From Malachius bipustulatus (Eukaryota; Arthropoda; Insecta; Coleoptera; Melyridae), in NCBI GenBank assembly GCA_910589415.1, contig OU342632.1:47729341-47793340 (forward strand): a stretch of DNA of 64,000 nucleotides, written 5' to 3'. The notes under the pieces were generated by a model. The model searched no databases. It was not told where the DNA came from and was given only the letters and a program-made list of their open reading frames with translations. How positions within the stretch are numbered: the stretch's first letter is position 1; each line of letters starts with the position of its first letter. Shown one piece after another: positions 9,780 to 22,353 of the stretch. The position numbers and the translations under genes were made by a program.

Positions 9780-10880
9780 TCAGGTAATGTAACATTAGGT
9801 TGGCAGTTTTTTGATGTTTTTATTATTTGTTGTTGATTATCAATTTTAGTTATTTTCCAATATTTTCCAAAGAAAATTTTCTAACTTCTAAACTATGAGA
9901 GCTAGGTATATGAAACCCATTAATAGGTTGAAGGAGGATTTCAATACCTAATTGATGACACGATGATATACGTTGTATTTCAAATAAACAAGAAAAATCG
10001 ATCCGAAATCTTCAAAGTTTGTAGCTGGCTTTTGAACACCCTGTATAAAAAATTAAACATCCTAATAGATATTTAAACACCTTCATGTGTGTCCTCGTTG
10101 GCACATGATGCGATAATTTTTAATAATGAAAAACGAAATTGATTTTATTAGTTTTCTGGACGGCTACATTTGAATTTATTTAAAAAAAAATTGATATTGC
10201 TAATAAACCGGGAGAGTTTGTGAAGGCAACATTATGTAATCTTACTCAGAAATTAGATGCCAATCCAAAACTTGAAAAAAATGTACCCTCGTATTTGAAA
10301 TAAGAAAGTTGATGTTGTGATTTTATAAAAGGACCACCCTGTATATTACAAACATATTTTTAAAATGTGGGGCGAATGTACTTGGTGGAGTGGCAAATGA
10401 GTTTTTTTTTTTTGTTATTATTTAGAATTCTAGTAGGTATATGAAAACTACTTTGACGCATTAATCAGCAACCGTGTATATCTTACCGTTTTCAAGATCC
10501 CCATGTATTGTCACCTACACTAGACACCTGTATAGATAATCGACTACTCGTATTTCACTACAACAGTTAACAATTATTATTTCTCTCTTTAAGCTATCCA
10601 TTGAAAGAAAGTATTTATCGGAAAGTATGAAAATCGGATAATTTTCATCACCCTGTATTAAAATTTACTCCACATAATAGTGGGATAAAACATGAACAGT
10701 TAGGATAGGGACATGTAAACCGTTTTTAGATATCTTGAGCCGTTCTAGTTCTACGCTGCTTTGAAGTTGAAAATTTTCGATTTTCACTTGTTTATATCTC
10801 ATAAACCGCTCAATCTAAATTCAAATGGTGAAAACCACCTGTATTAGATTTCTTCAGACATTTAAAAAATATAAAGTTTT
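9780..10880. repeat. Debris of MITEs with CACCCTGTA ends
   Basis: The terminal motif caccctgta appears at about 10029, 10332 and 10651, each time on different internal sequence. The stretch 10700-10840 (gacatgtaaaccgtttttag, atcttgagccgtt) is related to the core of the MITE at 23321-24151. No gene is seen. Confidence 0.55.
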
Positions 10881-10881
10881 A

Positions 10882-11062
10882 CAGGGTGTTCTATTTAAAA
10901 ACCCGAAATTGATGTTACTTCCGGTTAAACAGGAAGTTGTGTTGATCGAACGTTTATCTCAACATATAGATGATAAACTACGCCACTTTGTTTCAAAAAG
11001 TTTTGTCATATCTTCAAAATTAACGGAGTTATCGCTTGGGGCGTTTTTTATAATTCACCCTG
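10882..11062. mobile_element. Short MITE with CAGGGTG termini and TA duplication
   Basis: The segment begins cagggtgttc after TA and ends ttcaccctg before TA, 181 bp. Only the outer seven bases match as inverted repeats, so the pairing of these two ends is likely but not certain. Confidence 0.45.
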
Positions 11063-11590
11063 TATGATGCCCCAACCAGTACTGTGGGAAGAAGAATTTG
11101 GAAAACCTACAGTTTCATGATCTAGAGTCAGCATCGATGCTCATTTCACGGTCAGGGTTGTTTTCTTTACAGTGATCTTCAAAACTGATTTGTTTCTGAA
11201 AAAAAATTACTAAAAATTATTCTTGTTACATGCCATTTTCGTATGCGGATTAGTCTGTAATATATTTAGGCTTTGTATTGGTTGAGTTTTTTTTTAAAGA
11301 ATTCGGTGTGTGTTCTCTTGATTTGCTTCTTAAATTGGGTGAGTCCCTCTATACAGTGCATCCTTTGTAGGTTGCAGTGTGATTCCAATCTCAGAGGGCA
11401 GAATTGGCGCTGTATTTTTGAGCTTCTTGCAATCGGCTCATTTATTATTACCACCACATTTGACGCATAAAGTTGGTCTGGTGCAGTAAGTTTTGGAGTG
11501 CACATAAAGTTGGCATATATTACGTTGCAATATATTTTTTGTTTTTGTGGGGTGGTTCTATAACCATCGCGTCCCTTTTGTGTATTCAGA
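11063..11590. other. No supported feature
   Basis: Short frames are present on both strands but none shows a family motif, start context or splice logic. Confidence 0.4.
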
Positions 11591-12290
11591 ATGAATGGGG
11601 ACCTTGCTGCTGTGAATTTAACCAGGGGAGGTGGTGTTCTGCTAACTATAAAAAGTAATAAAAAGTAATTTTAAGTGTAAGCAAATAGAACTCGATGCTT
11701 TACCGGGCATTGATGTTGCGGGGGTTAAACTCTTCACCGACTTTAATTGCTTTTCAGTGTATCCACCGTCGACTTCTGTTTGCGATTATAATTTGTTTTT
11801 TGAATTGCTCAATAACCACAACGAAGTTCTAATTGATAAATTGCTTATTATGGCTGATTTTAATGCAACAAATTTTACGCCTGAAGCTAGCAACAGTGTG
11901 AGTAGATGCCCAGATAATTTTAAAGAATTTCATAATTTTGATCAATCTAATACTGTTTCGAATGAATTTGATCGTCTTGTAGATCTTGTTCTTTCTAATA
12001 TGACTTGTGATCTTGGGAAATTGCTTCAGCCTCTTGTGGGTGAGGATGAGCACCAATACCACCATCCTGCCATAGATGCTCATGTTCAGCTTCATGGTGT
12101 AGCTCATATCGGTCTTTGGAGGAGGAGGCGATGCTCAAGGTTTTATTTCGGGAAGGCTGATTATCCTCGTATGTATAATAAAAGAATAAAAAAAATGCTG
12201 ATGTTTTATACAACATCTTTGAGACCACGGTGCCCAGAACGAAAATTTGTTCATGTAGACGTAAATTTCCCCCATGGTTTACCGGACATG
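11590..12290 (+). pseudogene. LINE endonuclease (EEP) fragment
   Basis: Plus-strand frames spell GDLAAVNLTRGGGVLL, then after decay VYPPSTSVCDYNLFFELLN, IMADFNATNFTPE (the GDFN catalytic block of apurinic-type endonucleases) and FDRLVDLVLSN, followed by a histidine-rich segment where SDHxP is expected and FYFGKADYPRMYNK. These are Jockey-like ORF2 N-terminal landmarks in the right order. There are frameshifts before 11757; the reverse transcriptase is absent. Confidence 0.65.
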
Positions 12291-12409
12291 TCATTTTATT
12301 ATTGCGTAGAAAACATTATGCATTTGTTAAGTACAAGAAGTTCAGAACTTCCTGTTACTTTGAATCATAGAGGTATGATTTTCATGTATGAAGTGACAAA
12401 GTTGTGACA

Positions 12410-14090
12410 TGAAAGAAACAAAAATTTTATATCGGGCAAAAAATTAATAATTTTCCTAAAAGGTAGGGCACTAGAATATTTCTTCGGCACTTAATCATTA
12501 ATGGAGCTATTCAGCATTTCGTAACAAAATTAAGAATGTAAGAATATGAAATTTTGCAACTGTGACACTCGAAAAACTATTATATCGATCTAAGGTATCG
12601 ATTTTCAGAAAATTCATAAAAGTCCCATTATCTCGAAAATAAACAATTTTTTATTGAGATCATCTTATGATATTCTGGTCAGTCATGACTTGGCCTACCA
12701 GCCCTTCAAGGGATGACGTTGAGTTTTGGGCACCCTGTATAGCACATTTTCTTATTCTAGCATAAATAGGAAGGATCTTGCTTACAGTACTATGACTAAT
12801 TTAGGCATTTAGTCCCTAGAAACATTTCTAGTAATGGGTTGAGGATTTGTTATTTTTTGGAATTCTTTTTCCAGAGCACCTAAATTACATTTCCATTTGC
12901 TCACATGAAAATTATTATTATGGAAATTAAATTTTTTTTTATGATCTCATTCCTATACAATGCACCTAGTTTTTTTGGGTTTAGAAACAGCATATAAATA
13001 ACAGCGGCTTTACTATACTTAATTCAGTAAAAACAGCAAGCAATTCAATATTTCAAGATTATATTTCAGTATGACTTACTTTTTTAGTTACTTCATATGA
13101 AATAAATTAATTTGTGCGCATTAATAGAATCTATAATTATTATAAAGATATAAAGAATAGAAGATAAGTTAATAAACAGAATCTTAAAATCTTATACAGT
13201 TTTAATAATTTAAACGATCATTTGGTTGCTGAAAATTTAATAAGTAGGTACTCGCATCATATAAAATTATAAATATGAATCAATAAATAAAAAAAAATTT
13301 ACGATATAAATATACATATTATATACTGAAAGTAATAAGATAAAATTTTGGCACATATCTCATGATATATTATCTGATATTGCAGACTGACAAGATTTAA
13401 TAAGGCGAAATTTTGCCGTATTTGTCTTCGGACTCATGTGATTTGTGTCAATTGGAGCAATTAATAATACTGTTTTATGTATGTATTTGAAATAAAAAAT
13501 CAAACCAGTAAATACAAATACATAATGAGTAAAATAATATAACAAAAAAATCAACTCCTAAGTATAACTTGTAACTTCCATTCTTTGGTAGCACTCATCA
13601 GTTAGTATAACTGATTGAAGTTATTGAGGTGTAGCTTAGCCACTCGATGAAACATCAGATGAAATTTTTTTAGATTCAAATATTACTTTGGTAATACTTT
13701 TACATTTTTGTTTAAAATATATTGAATATAGTCTATGCTACATAATTTCCGCTGTTGGGGCATTTTGAAAGAGAAAAACGAGTCACGGTAACCTACCTAT
13801 AATACAAAGTCTCTTTAAAAATGCCACGACACCATGTTATCTTGAATCCATTTATTTGAATAATTTTGAAATAATTAAATTTTGTCCTTAGTCTTTTATA
13901 TTTAATCGAAAAATCAAATAAATTAAAAATGTTTCAAGATTACTTTTTATTAATAAGTACCTACTTAACTATTTATAAATTTAAAAAAACTCAAAATTTA
14001 TGGTATTCTAGGAAATATTTGCATTGTCAACTTCAAAACATTTTTATAAATTCGTCTACTACTAATATAAAAAAAAAACATTGATATACA
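12410..14090. other. AT-rich intergenic DNA; one MITE end
   Basis: A lone caccctgta end lies at about 12732. Otherwise nothing is recognised in either strand. Confidence 0.4.
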
Positions 14091-14093
14091 GGA

Positions 14094-14202
14094 TAGAATT
14101 TTCCAGATCATTCGAGTCGGCCTCTGAGGGCCTACCGATGGGTTTTTTCTTCTTGATTCAAATAAACACAGAAACCGACTCTAATGAGATGGAAAATTTT
14201 GT
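14094..14202. repeat. Small palindromic element
   Basis: aattttccagatcattcgag and its near complement (ctctaatgagatggaaaatt) flank a 55-base loop. Confidence 0.55.
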
Positions 14203-14502
14203 ATTTATTTTTGTCCAAGTCTTAATTTATTTCTTAACTTCCAAGACTTATTTCTTTTCAAACCTTATAGGGATCATTCCTTTGATCAAGAACCACCATA
14301 TTTTATAATACATATATGGGAAAATACATATAGATGTTGATATACGAAGGTACCTAATATACCTACATTTATTTCGAACAATGATTGTGTAAACAAATTT
14401 TCGAAGAGTTTCGATTAGGAATACTACATTATTTTTTACATTGCTTACTACATAAATTGTCAAATTAAAAAATGAAAGTAAAAACATTATTAATTATTAT
14501 GT

Positions 14503-14812
14503 TTATTTTGAAGTTTTCGAAATATTTTTATGCTGGTGCCACACGTTGGTCCAACTCTGGCAAATCAGGTCCAACACGAACGTGTGGTCGGTAAATTCGT
14601 CTCGATTGGCCAAGCATTCGGAAAACTGGGCGAAGTTGTTCACCTCGGTGTCGGTAAGTGACACAAATTCAAAGAGCCTTTTTGGAAAAGGCAGCTTGCG
14701 CCGTCCATACACGTTGGCGAGTTCATCAATCTTATCGTTTAACGGTTGATTATTCACAGTACAGTGCAGTGCATTTACCTTTATTAAAATTAAAAGAACT
14801 GAAGAAATGACA
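14503..14812 (-). CDS. Possible last exon of a small secreted-protein gene
   Basis: Not recognised. The minus-strand frame is clearly GC-richer than its neighbours and open from 14856 down to TAA (14503-14505), but has no ATG, so it is most likely entered by splicing. An acceptor-like cattccag ends near 14813. It encodes a hydrophobic stretch VVISSVLLILIKVNA, then LHCTVNNQPLNDKIDELANV, a GRRK basic site, PFPKR, and a C-terminal part with two further Cys (FAQFSECLANRDEF, LDLICQSW). The hydrophobic run could be a signal peptide whose Met lies in an upstream exon; the GRR and KR sites could be prohormone cleavage sites. An aataaa signal overlaps the stop codon (14502-14507 on the plus strand). 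It could also be a chance frame. Confidence 0.35.
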
Positions 14813-14879
14813 ACCTGGAATGATCGAAGAATTTTCCAGTGTCTAGAATTATTCACAAAGTGAATCTACGCTACGTTGT

Positions 14880-16350
14880 CCGAAAAATTAATTTATTAAA
14901 GATAAGAATAACTTTCTCAGTACGGCTTAAAACTAGTTAATTCATTTTTTATGAAGTACCTACTGAAGTAGACCACCCCCAGGTATGGCAGACTCTTTTC
15001 AAAATTAATTGAAAAAATTAAATATATAAATTAAATGACGAGATGGACTACGTGGCAACATAGCAGAATCAAGCTGTACCATCATTCATACAAGATGTAA
15101 GTAAGAAAATTATCGAAATCAAGCTACACCTTCGAAATTTTACATGATGATAGTGAATAAGTTGGACAACTTGAGAAAAATACCAGAAACCAGTTATCAA
15201 CACGGAAAACCCTTGGAAACTTCACTTGAACATTTGAAACAATGAAAACAACCAGAAAACGTTTAGATAAGCCAGCGAATTTTCATACACAGCTATCCCT
15301 AATAAATGCTCAAATTCGAAGATATCAATTAAGAAAATCCCATCACAGACAGCACCAGAATAAACGAATAAAGTTTAAACAATCAATAAACCTAAAACCG
15401 CTAATTAACCCGTTAAAATGCGAATTTCGACTTGAATAAAAAACGCCTACCTATAGAAAATTCTCATACACATACTTTCAGCTGCTTTCCCGATCCCAGA
15501 AAAGCCGGGAAAGCTGAAATAATTTGGTTTCTTGGATAAAACACAAAGCAAGCTCCTAACGGTAAAGAAGTAACGGAAGTCGAATACAATACATCGGATG
15601 AAGACAAGGGTGGTCTCAACTATAAATAGGCTGGATTTTTCAAGAGAGATTCATTCAGAAATCTGATCCAGATCCTGAAACACCCGAGTTACTAAGCCTA
15701 GAAAGAAGCAATTCTCCGCCTAGAAGAAGTAACTCATCCTCTCATTACCTATACCATACGCCGAATATACCTATTTCTATCTTCATGCCAAGACCTGCCC
15801 TGTAATTTGGAAAGCTTGTCTATTTGAGAGCCAGTCATTCTGGAACGCTTAACTACCCAAGAGAGCCGATTATAGCTGTCAGGTTTGACTGATTTGGGAT
15901 TTCCTATAACAGTTTCCCTCGAGAAGTTTTCTGTTGATAAGTAACAACACCGTCAATCAGTCAAGTCACTGCCAAGTCTCGCCACTGTCCCGCAATGTCA
16001 GATCTACAAACAGTCAACCACCGATGCCGCCGCCCTCGTCAACGCCGCCTCCAACACCGCCGCCCCCGATGCTGCAAATGGTCCAGAACTAGCCCAACGA
16101 TATCCGGTCACTCCATCTGTTCGAGAAGGGGCCAATATATTGCATTTCTACAGCCTTCAATCAGGTGGTAACCCAAATTTGCACGCTACCACGCAACAAT
16201 TGAATACAGGTTAATAAAAGTCGGTATTGTATATAAACGTTTATGACACCTCTTGTTTATTTACTTAACACAGTTTTCTTTTGTTCACTAGCATCAAAGA
16301 AGGAGCCGGGGTGGAAGCAAAGCAGGTCCTCGACTACCCTGTACAATGTT
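14880..16350. other. Unresolved segment, retroelement-like in texture
   Basis: It contains a Lys/Arg-rich frame (15242-15439), a proline-codon tract at 16022-16068 (ccgcc/cctcc repeats), and aataaaagtcgg near 16214 that could be a poly(A) signal. I see no reverse transcriptase, integrase or repeated ends, so no element is called. Confidence 0.3.
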
Positions 16351-16699
16351 GCCTAACTGTACGAATTTTCTCAACTTTTAATCCACTTTAGAAAATATTT
16401 GTTAAAATACGTCAATTTTCCACTTTACGTCGAATTATCACTGTAAGTCAAATTTCCACTTTAGTTTGGTCAAAATGAAAATAAAAAGGTAAATCTTTGA
16501 AATCACAAACAAAATTTGGTTTTTCCTTGGACTGAAATTGGTACTGATGTTTATTTGCAAAAAGCCATTCAAGATTCATGAAGTTGTTTTCTCAACTTAA
16601 AAAGTTTATGTGCACGACTTCTTTCACCTTAAATAATCTCAGACGTCCTATTAACGCGAGGTATACTCTTTTAAACTAACTCGCATCAACAAACACTTA

Positions 16700-16990
16700 C
16701 TAACAAAAAGGTATACCGCCGTTAGGAGAAAAGTGATCACTGACTAGGTTGATCATTCCTCTGCAGGCGGGAATGAATCGCAAACATGGCCGGCGGTGAG
16801 TTGAAGACCTTGCACTCTCGTAAAGTGTTGATATGCCGTTTATGGTATTATTTAACTGATGGAATTCTAGCACAATAAACTCCACCCAATTCAAATTCAA
16901 ACAAAAAAAAAAACAAAAAAAAAAGAAAAGAAAACCAAAAAAAAAGAAAAGAAAAGAAAAAGAAAATAATAAAATAATAAATGAGGTACA
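16700..16990 (+). repeat. Possible LINE 3' end with A-rich tail
   Basis: A moderately GC-rich stretch (tgcaggcgggaatgaatcgc, catggccggcggtgagttga) runs into caataaactccaccc and then a long A-rich tract with aaaag repeats (16900-16980). This layout is that of a non-LTR 3' UTR. No coding remnant is visible. Confidence 0.35.
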
Positions 16991-17059
16991 CATTTCATAA
17001 CCAGGTGAAAATGGTAAAAAAATATCAAAAGAAAAGGAAATAGAGAGATTGCCGTGTTG

Positions 17060-17875
17060 CAATTGGTCTGAAAAGAAGGTGTGGTTAAAATTTTGGGAAA
17101 ATTCCTCCTGCGTTGCCGAAACTCCGGCTACCTTAGTTTATCAAAAATAAAGTAACTTAATTAAATACGAATTTGTCTGAGGTGAAATAAATGTATTAAA
17201 CTATCCCTTTTGTTTTCTTTCCACCATTATTTCTGCATACCTTATCCAGGAACCTATGAGGTTACCTACAAAACAAGGCACAACTCATTTGGGGTTTTCA
17301 AAAGAAAAATAAAAGATTTTTCTAGACGATCATCGAGCCAGGGGGGTGAGTGGTCACACTACCTATGAACTAAAATTAGTAATTAACCAAAAAAAAAAGT
17401 TTTTATTAGTCTTTTTCTATAAAATTTAGGTAACAAAGAGCCCAATCTTCGGCCCAATATACTAATTACATATAATTACACTTTTCTTGGAAAATATAAC
17501 TTAGCTATGAGTTTTGAATATGTCGTTAGGACCTATGATAGTTATAAAATACCAATTTTGCACCAACGACGAAGCCTTGTGCGTTTTACGTAATGAACAA
17601 AAAGAAAAAATACCAATTTTTTTTTTGTAAATTTTTAGTTTTTGCCAATAATATGACCCATATGCGATTCCCAGAAAATCTGGAAGCAATAATTTCAAAG
17701 AAAAGAAATTTGCTGCAATTGAAGTTTTACTTTAACATTGTAGGTACCTTTTAAGTCATTTTAGAAATATTTTTCCAAGATCTTAACTTTTTTGAGAAAA
17801 ATAATTTTCATAATAAACAATATATAAAATATACAAAAAATAAAATATAAATATGTATAGCTTTTTGACAGACAG
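17060..17875. other. No supported feature
   Basis: AT-rich DNA. Nothing is recognised on either strand. Confidence 0.4.
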
Positions 17876-17913
17876 TTTTTTTTTTTTTTTTTTTAAAGAC
17901 AGTTTGGATCAAG

Positions 17914-18317
17914 ATGCCGGCGAGTGCACAGGTGTGTGCTCACTGCTCAGACAATTTTATAGTGAATACAAAACTAGTTACTTGCTGTTACTGTGAAAAT
18001 AGCTACCATGCGCAGTGTATACAGTTAAAGGATCAGTTATGCAAGGCAATAAATGATTGTAATAATTTGTGGTGGTTTTGCAGCAGATGTGAAAAAACGG
18101 CAAAGGAAAAGCTAGATGCTGCCAAAAAATTAGATCAGTTAGTGCAACAGACCCAGAAAATAAACGACTATTTGGAAAGATCAAAAGTTGATAAAGAAAA
18201 TGAGGTGGCGCAATGGTCTACAGTTGTAAAGAAGAAAGAGTTTCCACCTTTAATAATTAAACCCAAGAAAAATCAAGAGGCAAATTTAACGAGAAATGCT
18301 ATCACCCAGAAGATTAA
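17914..18317 (+). pseudogene. LINE ORF1, 5' part with PHD-like zinc finger
   Basis: Starts at ATG 17914 (MPASAQVCAHCSDNF). Cys/His positions CAHC, CCYC, HAQC and CSRC with a WWF before the last pair match a PHD-type finger, used in ORF1 proteins of CR1-group elements for RNP assembly. A coiled-coil-like KLDQLVQQTQKINDYLE segment follows. The frame is cut at 18317 by the MITE; with the MITE and one TAA removed the frame continues into 18560. Confidence 0.8.
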
Positions 18318-18556
18318 CGGTGGAGTGCTAGAACGTTAATTACAGATCTGCCAGATAATTACTGATTTTAAAATGCCCTGTATTGTCAAAATGTTGGTCT
18401 GATATTGCTGGAAATAAACTCTACCCCCTTTTAGAAGAGTTAATTACTGATAAAAAATTAAAGACCATTCAAAATATTCACCCTTTTTCCAAAATTTGCA
18501 ATTTAAAATCAGTAATTATCTGACAAATCTTTAATTAGCGTTCTAGCACTCCACCC
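18318..18556. mobile_element. 239-bp MITE with TAA duplication inside LINE ORF1
   Basis: Inverted ends cggtggagtgctagaacg and cgttctagcactccaccc; inner parts (taattactgattttaaa and tttaaaatcagtaatta) also pair. TAA flanks both sides (18315-18317 and 18557-18559). A three-base TWA target is characteristic of PIF/Harbinger elements, so this is a candidate Harbinger-type MITE. Confidence 0.8.
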
Positions 18557-19124
18557 TAAACCTTCGGAATTATCAATAGCAGTAAAAAATTTCAAGCAAA
18601 CAGGTCAGGGAAATGTTGTTATCGAGTGTAATGACAGTGAATCATTGAAGAGACTCCAGCAGAAAGCGGTCATCGAACTCTCAGAGAAATACGAGGTTGA
18701 AATTGCAAAGAGAATAAATCCGAAAATTATTTTGTATGGACTGCGGGAGGAGCATGTAAGGAATGAAGAAGATTTGATACAAAATATTAGAAAACAAGGA
18801 TGTCTTGAACAGCTGGTAGATATAGAATTGAAAATTATAAAAATTTATATACCGAGAAATAAAAAACGTCACAATGTAATAGTGGAGGTTTCCCCACAGG
18901 TGTTCAAGGCACTAACTGGAAGTAAAAGGCTGTTTATAGATTGGGATAGCTACCCGGTTTTTGAGTATATAGGAATACTGCGGTGTTATAAATGTTGGAG
19001 GTTCGGACACAAGGCCGTGAACTGTGGACAAAATAAAACCATCTGCCCACTTTGTAGTGGAAATCACAAGAGCATTCCAATACATACGAATGCAATAACT
19101 GTAAGTATGCCCATGATGTGTTAA
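18557..19124 (+). pseudogene. LINE ORF1, 3' part with CCHC zinc knuckle
   Basis: Continuation of ORF1: an RNA-binding-like segment (GNVVIECNDSESLKRL, then ILYGLREEH), then CYKCWRFGHKAVNC, a classical CX2CX4HX4C knuckle, followed by CPLCSGNHK. Ends in disordered frames near 19124. The protein coats the element's own RNA. Confidence 0.8.
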
Positions 19125-19264
19125 AAATACCGCATATTACATATAATCACACAATTTTTGATAAAGATTGTGCAAGTTTTAAAAAGGCACAAGAGAGAGC
19201 TAAAGAAGGAACGCAGTATATATAGCAAATAGAGAAAATACATAAAGTTAGTACTAAGGAGGAT

Positions 19265-19902
19265 AAGGTTTTGATCATTCATGTTAATGCACAGGGTCTT
19301 ACATCTCACATGGAAGAGGTGAGATAGTTGTAAGTATCTGGGATCCTGTGGTGGCCTGTGTTAGTGAGACACACATAACTCTTGATATAGAAAAGTGTGA
19401 AATCGAAATAGAGGGCTATGATCTCGCTGTGTGCTACTCCAATAGTAGGCACACTGGTGGAACAACGATGTACATAAGAAAGGGTGTTAAATTTGAAATT
19501 CTCGGTGAAGATTGTAAAGACAGTTATTGGGAGTCACTGGTAAGAATTCGACTTTTTAGAGAGGATGTGATAATAGGAACTGTATATAGATCGCCAAATG
19601 CCCCAAGTGAGGAGTTTCTAAGTTATTTGGAAGAGACACTTAATCAAGAGGCTGCTCAAACTAAAAAAACTGTGATATTGGGTGATATAAATATAGATCT
19701 ACTGAAGCAAGGCAGTGGGTCAAGGAAATTAAGGGATATTATTCAAGCGGCAGACTTCAAACAGATCGTAACCAGGGCGACAAGGATTACACCGACATCG
19801 GCAACACTGGTAGATCATATAATAACAAACGATTTTGCAGCGATGGAAGTTCCGAGAAACTTTCCTGCAATTAGTGATCATGATATTATACTTAGGTGTT
19901 GA
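19265..19902 (+). pseudogene. LINE ORF2, endonuclease domain
   Basis: VLIIHVNAQGLTSHMEE (19268 on), a damaged junction near 19325, then ACVSETHIT (catalytic Glu), IIGTVYRSPNAP, VILGDINIDLL (Asp/Asn) and AISDHDII (Asp-His). This is the nicking nuclease for target-primed reverse transcription. TGA at 19900-19902 ends this frame; ORF2 resumes one frame over. Confidence 0.85.
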
Positions 19903-22043
19903 AATGCGAATGCAGGTGGAAAGGAAATATAAAAATACATTCTTTTATAGAGACCTAAGTGACCAATCGGTGGACAGAATAGCGGAGGAACTGATCGGCG
20001 GGAGCTGGAACTACACATCTACAGACGTTAATGTTCTCTACACTGAGTTTCGAAGTAAAATTGAGACTGCTGTGAAGAAGGTGGCACCAAGAAAAACACG
20101 TACCTTAAGAAATAAACTGTGGATAACCCAAAGTGTACAGCGGGCGCAACGTGAGAGAGACATTGCCTATAAAAAGTTTAGCTGGACGAGAGATGAACAA
20201 GATTTCAAGAAGTATACAGTTGAAAGAAATAAAGTGGTTGCGTTGATTGGGTTAGAGAAGAACAAATATTACGAGGAAAACATCGATAAGTGCAAAGGAG
20301 ATAGTGGAAAAATGTGGAACACATTAAAACAACTGGTCAGTAGCGGAAGAGAGGAAACGGATTTTTCAAGTCTACCACAAGAAAGCTTCGGGGAGGATGT
20401 TGAGAACGGTTTCAACGATTTCTTCGCTGAGAGTTTGAATGAGATTACAAACAGCATCGAAAAGAGACCGTGGGATTGTAAATTAAATCAGGTGAACCGT
20501 GTCCACTTTACTGACTTTTCAGAAGTAAGTCTTTCAGAACTGGAAAAGGTAGTGAGTCGCTTGAAATCAAGAAGCACCAGCAATTATATATTGAGCGTCA
20601 ATTTGGTCAAAATGTTATTTCATGTAATCGGATACCCCCTTCTTTACCTAATAAATACGTCTCTACAAACTGGAAGAATACCAGAAGAATTGAAGACCAG
20701 CGTGATAGTACCAATTCCAAAGGTTTACAAACCAAAAAGCTATTCAGAGTTTCGTCCAATTAACTTGATGCCGGTAATAGATAAACTAATCGAGCAAATA
20801 GTATGTTATCAGTTGAAATGATTACATTTCGAGGATAATCAGCTGCTTTACGTTGGACAATCAGGATTCAGAAGTTCACATTCGACCGAATCGGCTCTAC
20901 AGTATGCGGTAGCGAAATGGAGGCAGGACATTAATGAAGAAAAAGTGGTGCTCAGTGTATTTGTGGACCTAAAGCGTGCGTTTGAGACAATAGACCGGGA
21001 GATTCTTATTGAAAAATTGGAGATGTATGGTGTTGGTTCGATGGTCTTGAAATGGTTGAAGGGTTATATGCAGTGTAGATACCATAGAACTAAAATAGGT
21101 GATAAATTGTCGACAAGTAGGGAAAGTCTTTGGGGTGTACCGCAGGGGAGCATTTTTGGGACCCCTCTTATTTATTGTGTATATAAATGATATTAGTGTG
21201 TCACTTGAAAGGTCTTTTGTTAGTCTTTTTGCTGATGACGCCTTGGTGTCGGTCTCTGGGGATCGGTTCGAGGAAGTTACTAATATTCTAAATGAAGAAT
21301 TGAAAATACTATATGACTTGATCTGTAAAAATAAATTAAAACTAAATGTAGATAAAACTAAATGTATAGTATTTGGAACTAAAGTAAATTGTAATAGGTT
21401 CAAAGAAACTGGTTTATCCATTGAAATAAATGGATCAGCTATTGAATTGGTTCCGGAGATCAGATACCTGGGTGTCGTGGTGGACGCGCAGTTAAGTTTC
21501 TCGAATCATATTGATTATTTGTGCAAAAAGGTGGCCAAAAAGATTGGGTTCTTTAATAGAGTTTCGAGGAACTTATCTGTCTGGTCTAGAAGGTTGGTTT
21601 ATAACACTATTATCTTGCCTCATTTTAGTTATTGTTCATCATTATTGATAGCTTGTACCAAAGAAAAAATTGGAAAACTTCAGGTACAGCAGAGTAAAGC
21701 AATGCGCATAATCTTAAACTGTAGCAGATATACTCCCATAAAGGAGATGCTCAATAAATTGAGGTGGCTAACTGTCGAACAGATAATAGTAAGGGCTAAC
21801 ATGGAATTGATCTTTAAAATTGAACGGGGACAGCTGCCTGTGTATCTCCGTGTTTTTCTCCAAAAACGAGCGGATATGCACGGGTACAATATTAGAGCTG
21901 GTCATGAACTTAGTATTCGGTATGTTAGGACTGCCTCTCTGCAGAAGAGCTTGTTTTATGAGGGCGTGAGACTTTATAATGCTTTGCCTGAAAACATTAA
22001 AAACGTAGAGAATATTCGACTCTTTTTTTTAGAGCGAAAGTAA
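19892..22043 (+). pseudogene. LINE ORF2, reverse transcriptase domain
   Basis: Frame 19892-20821 carries the linker and RT motifs up to SYSEFRPINLMPVIDKLIE, stopped by TGA at 20819. The same frame resumes with GQSGFRSSHSTESAL and VFVDLKRAFETIDR. A frameshift near 21150 (at GVPQGSI, LGPLLFIVYIND) moves to a third frame carrying the catalytic FADD (SLFADDALV), then YLGVVVDAQLSFSNH and a C-terminal IRLFFLERK. Relative to a full-length CR1-type ORF2 little is missing; it is broken by the stop and frameshift only. Confidence 0.85.
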
Positions 22044-22317
22044 ACAGCTACTTGATAGCAGATAACATGTGATGGATAATATAATGTGTCTAGATGTAAG
22101 TTTTCTATACGGGTATACAGGGGATGGGAGGCTGTGTGCCTGTTGTGGGGTTAGGTGAGAGTATTAGAGTAGTTTTCGATTGTAGATAGATATCGTATAC
22201 ATATATTATGACGTAGAATTGTCGGATGATATTGTGCTATAGTGACGGCAGGTATATTTTGTATTTTATTTTTTGTTGTATTATTTTGTATGAGGGTTTT
22301 ATAGGCAAGTCCTATTA

Positions 22318-22322
22318 ATAAA

Positions 22323-22352
<30 letters not shown>
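22318..22352. repeat. (ATT)n tail of the LINE
   Basis: About eleven att units directly follow ctattaataaa, as in CR1-group elements that end in short tandem repeats rather than poly(A). Confidence 0.85.

Positions 22353-22353
<1 letters not shown>

Larger units (their letters stand above)
17880..22352 (+). mobile_element. Nearly complete CR1-group LINE
   Basis: A non-LTR retrotransposon with both proteins in order: ORF1 with a PHD-like finger and CCHC knuckle (17914-19124), ORF2 with apurinic-type endonuclease and reverse transcriptase (about 19265-22043), a 3' UTR of about 280 bases, and a (att)n tail (22318-22351). A poly-T run (17878-17895) precedes ORF1. A PHD-like ORF1 finger plus microsatellite tail points to the CR1/L2/Daphne/Crack assemblage; exact clade not decided. 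Inactivated by an inserted MITE, one in-frame stop and at least two frameshifts. Confidence 0.85.

Noticed and set aside
13560..13645. CTCATCAG text considered as another minus-strand hammerhead
   Set aside because: No GAAA partner or stem II around it; only a short hairpin.
16700..17062. Phe/Ser-rich 120-codon minus frame
   Set aside because: Arises from the A-rich low-complexity tract at 16900-16980.
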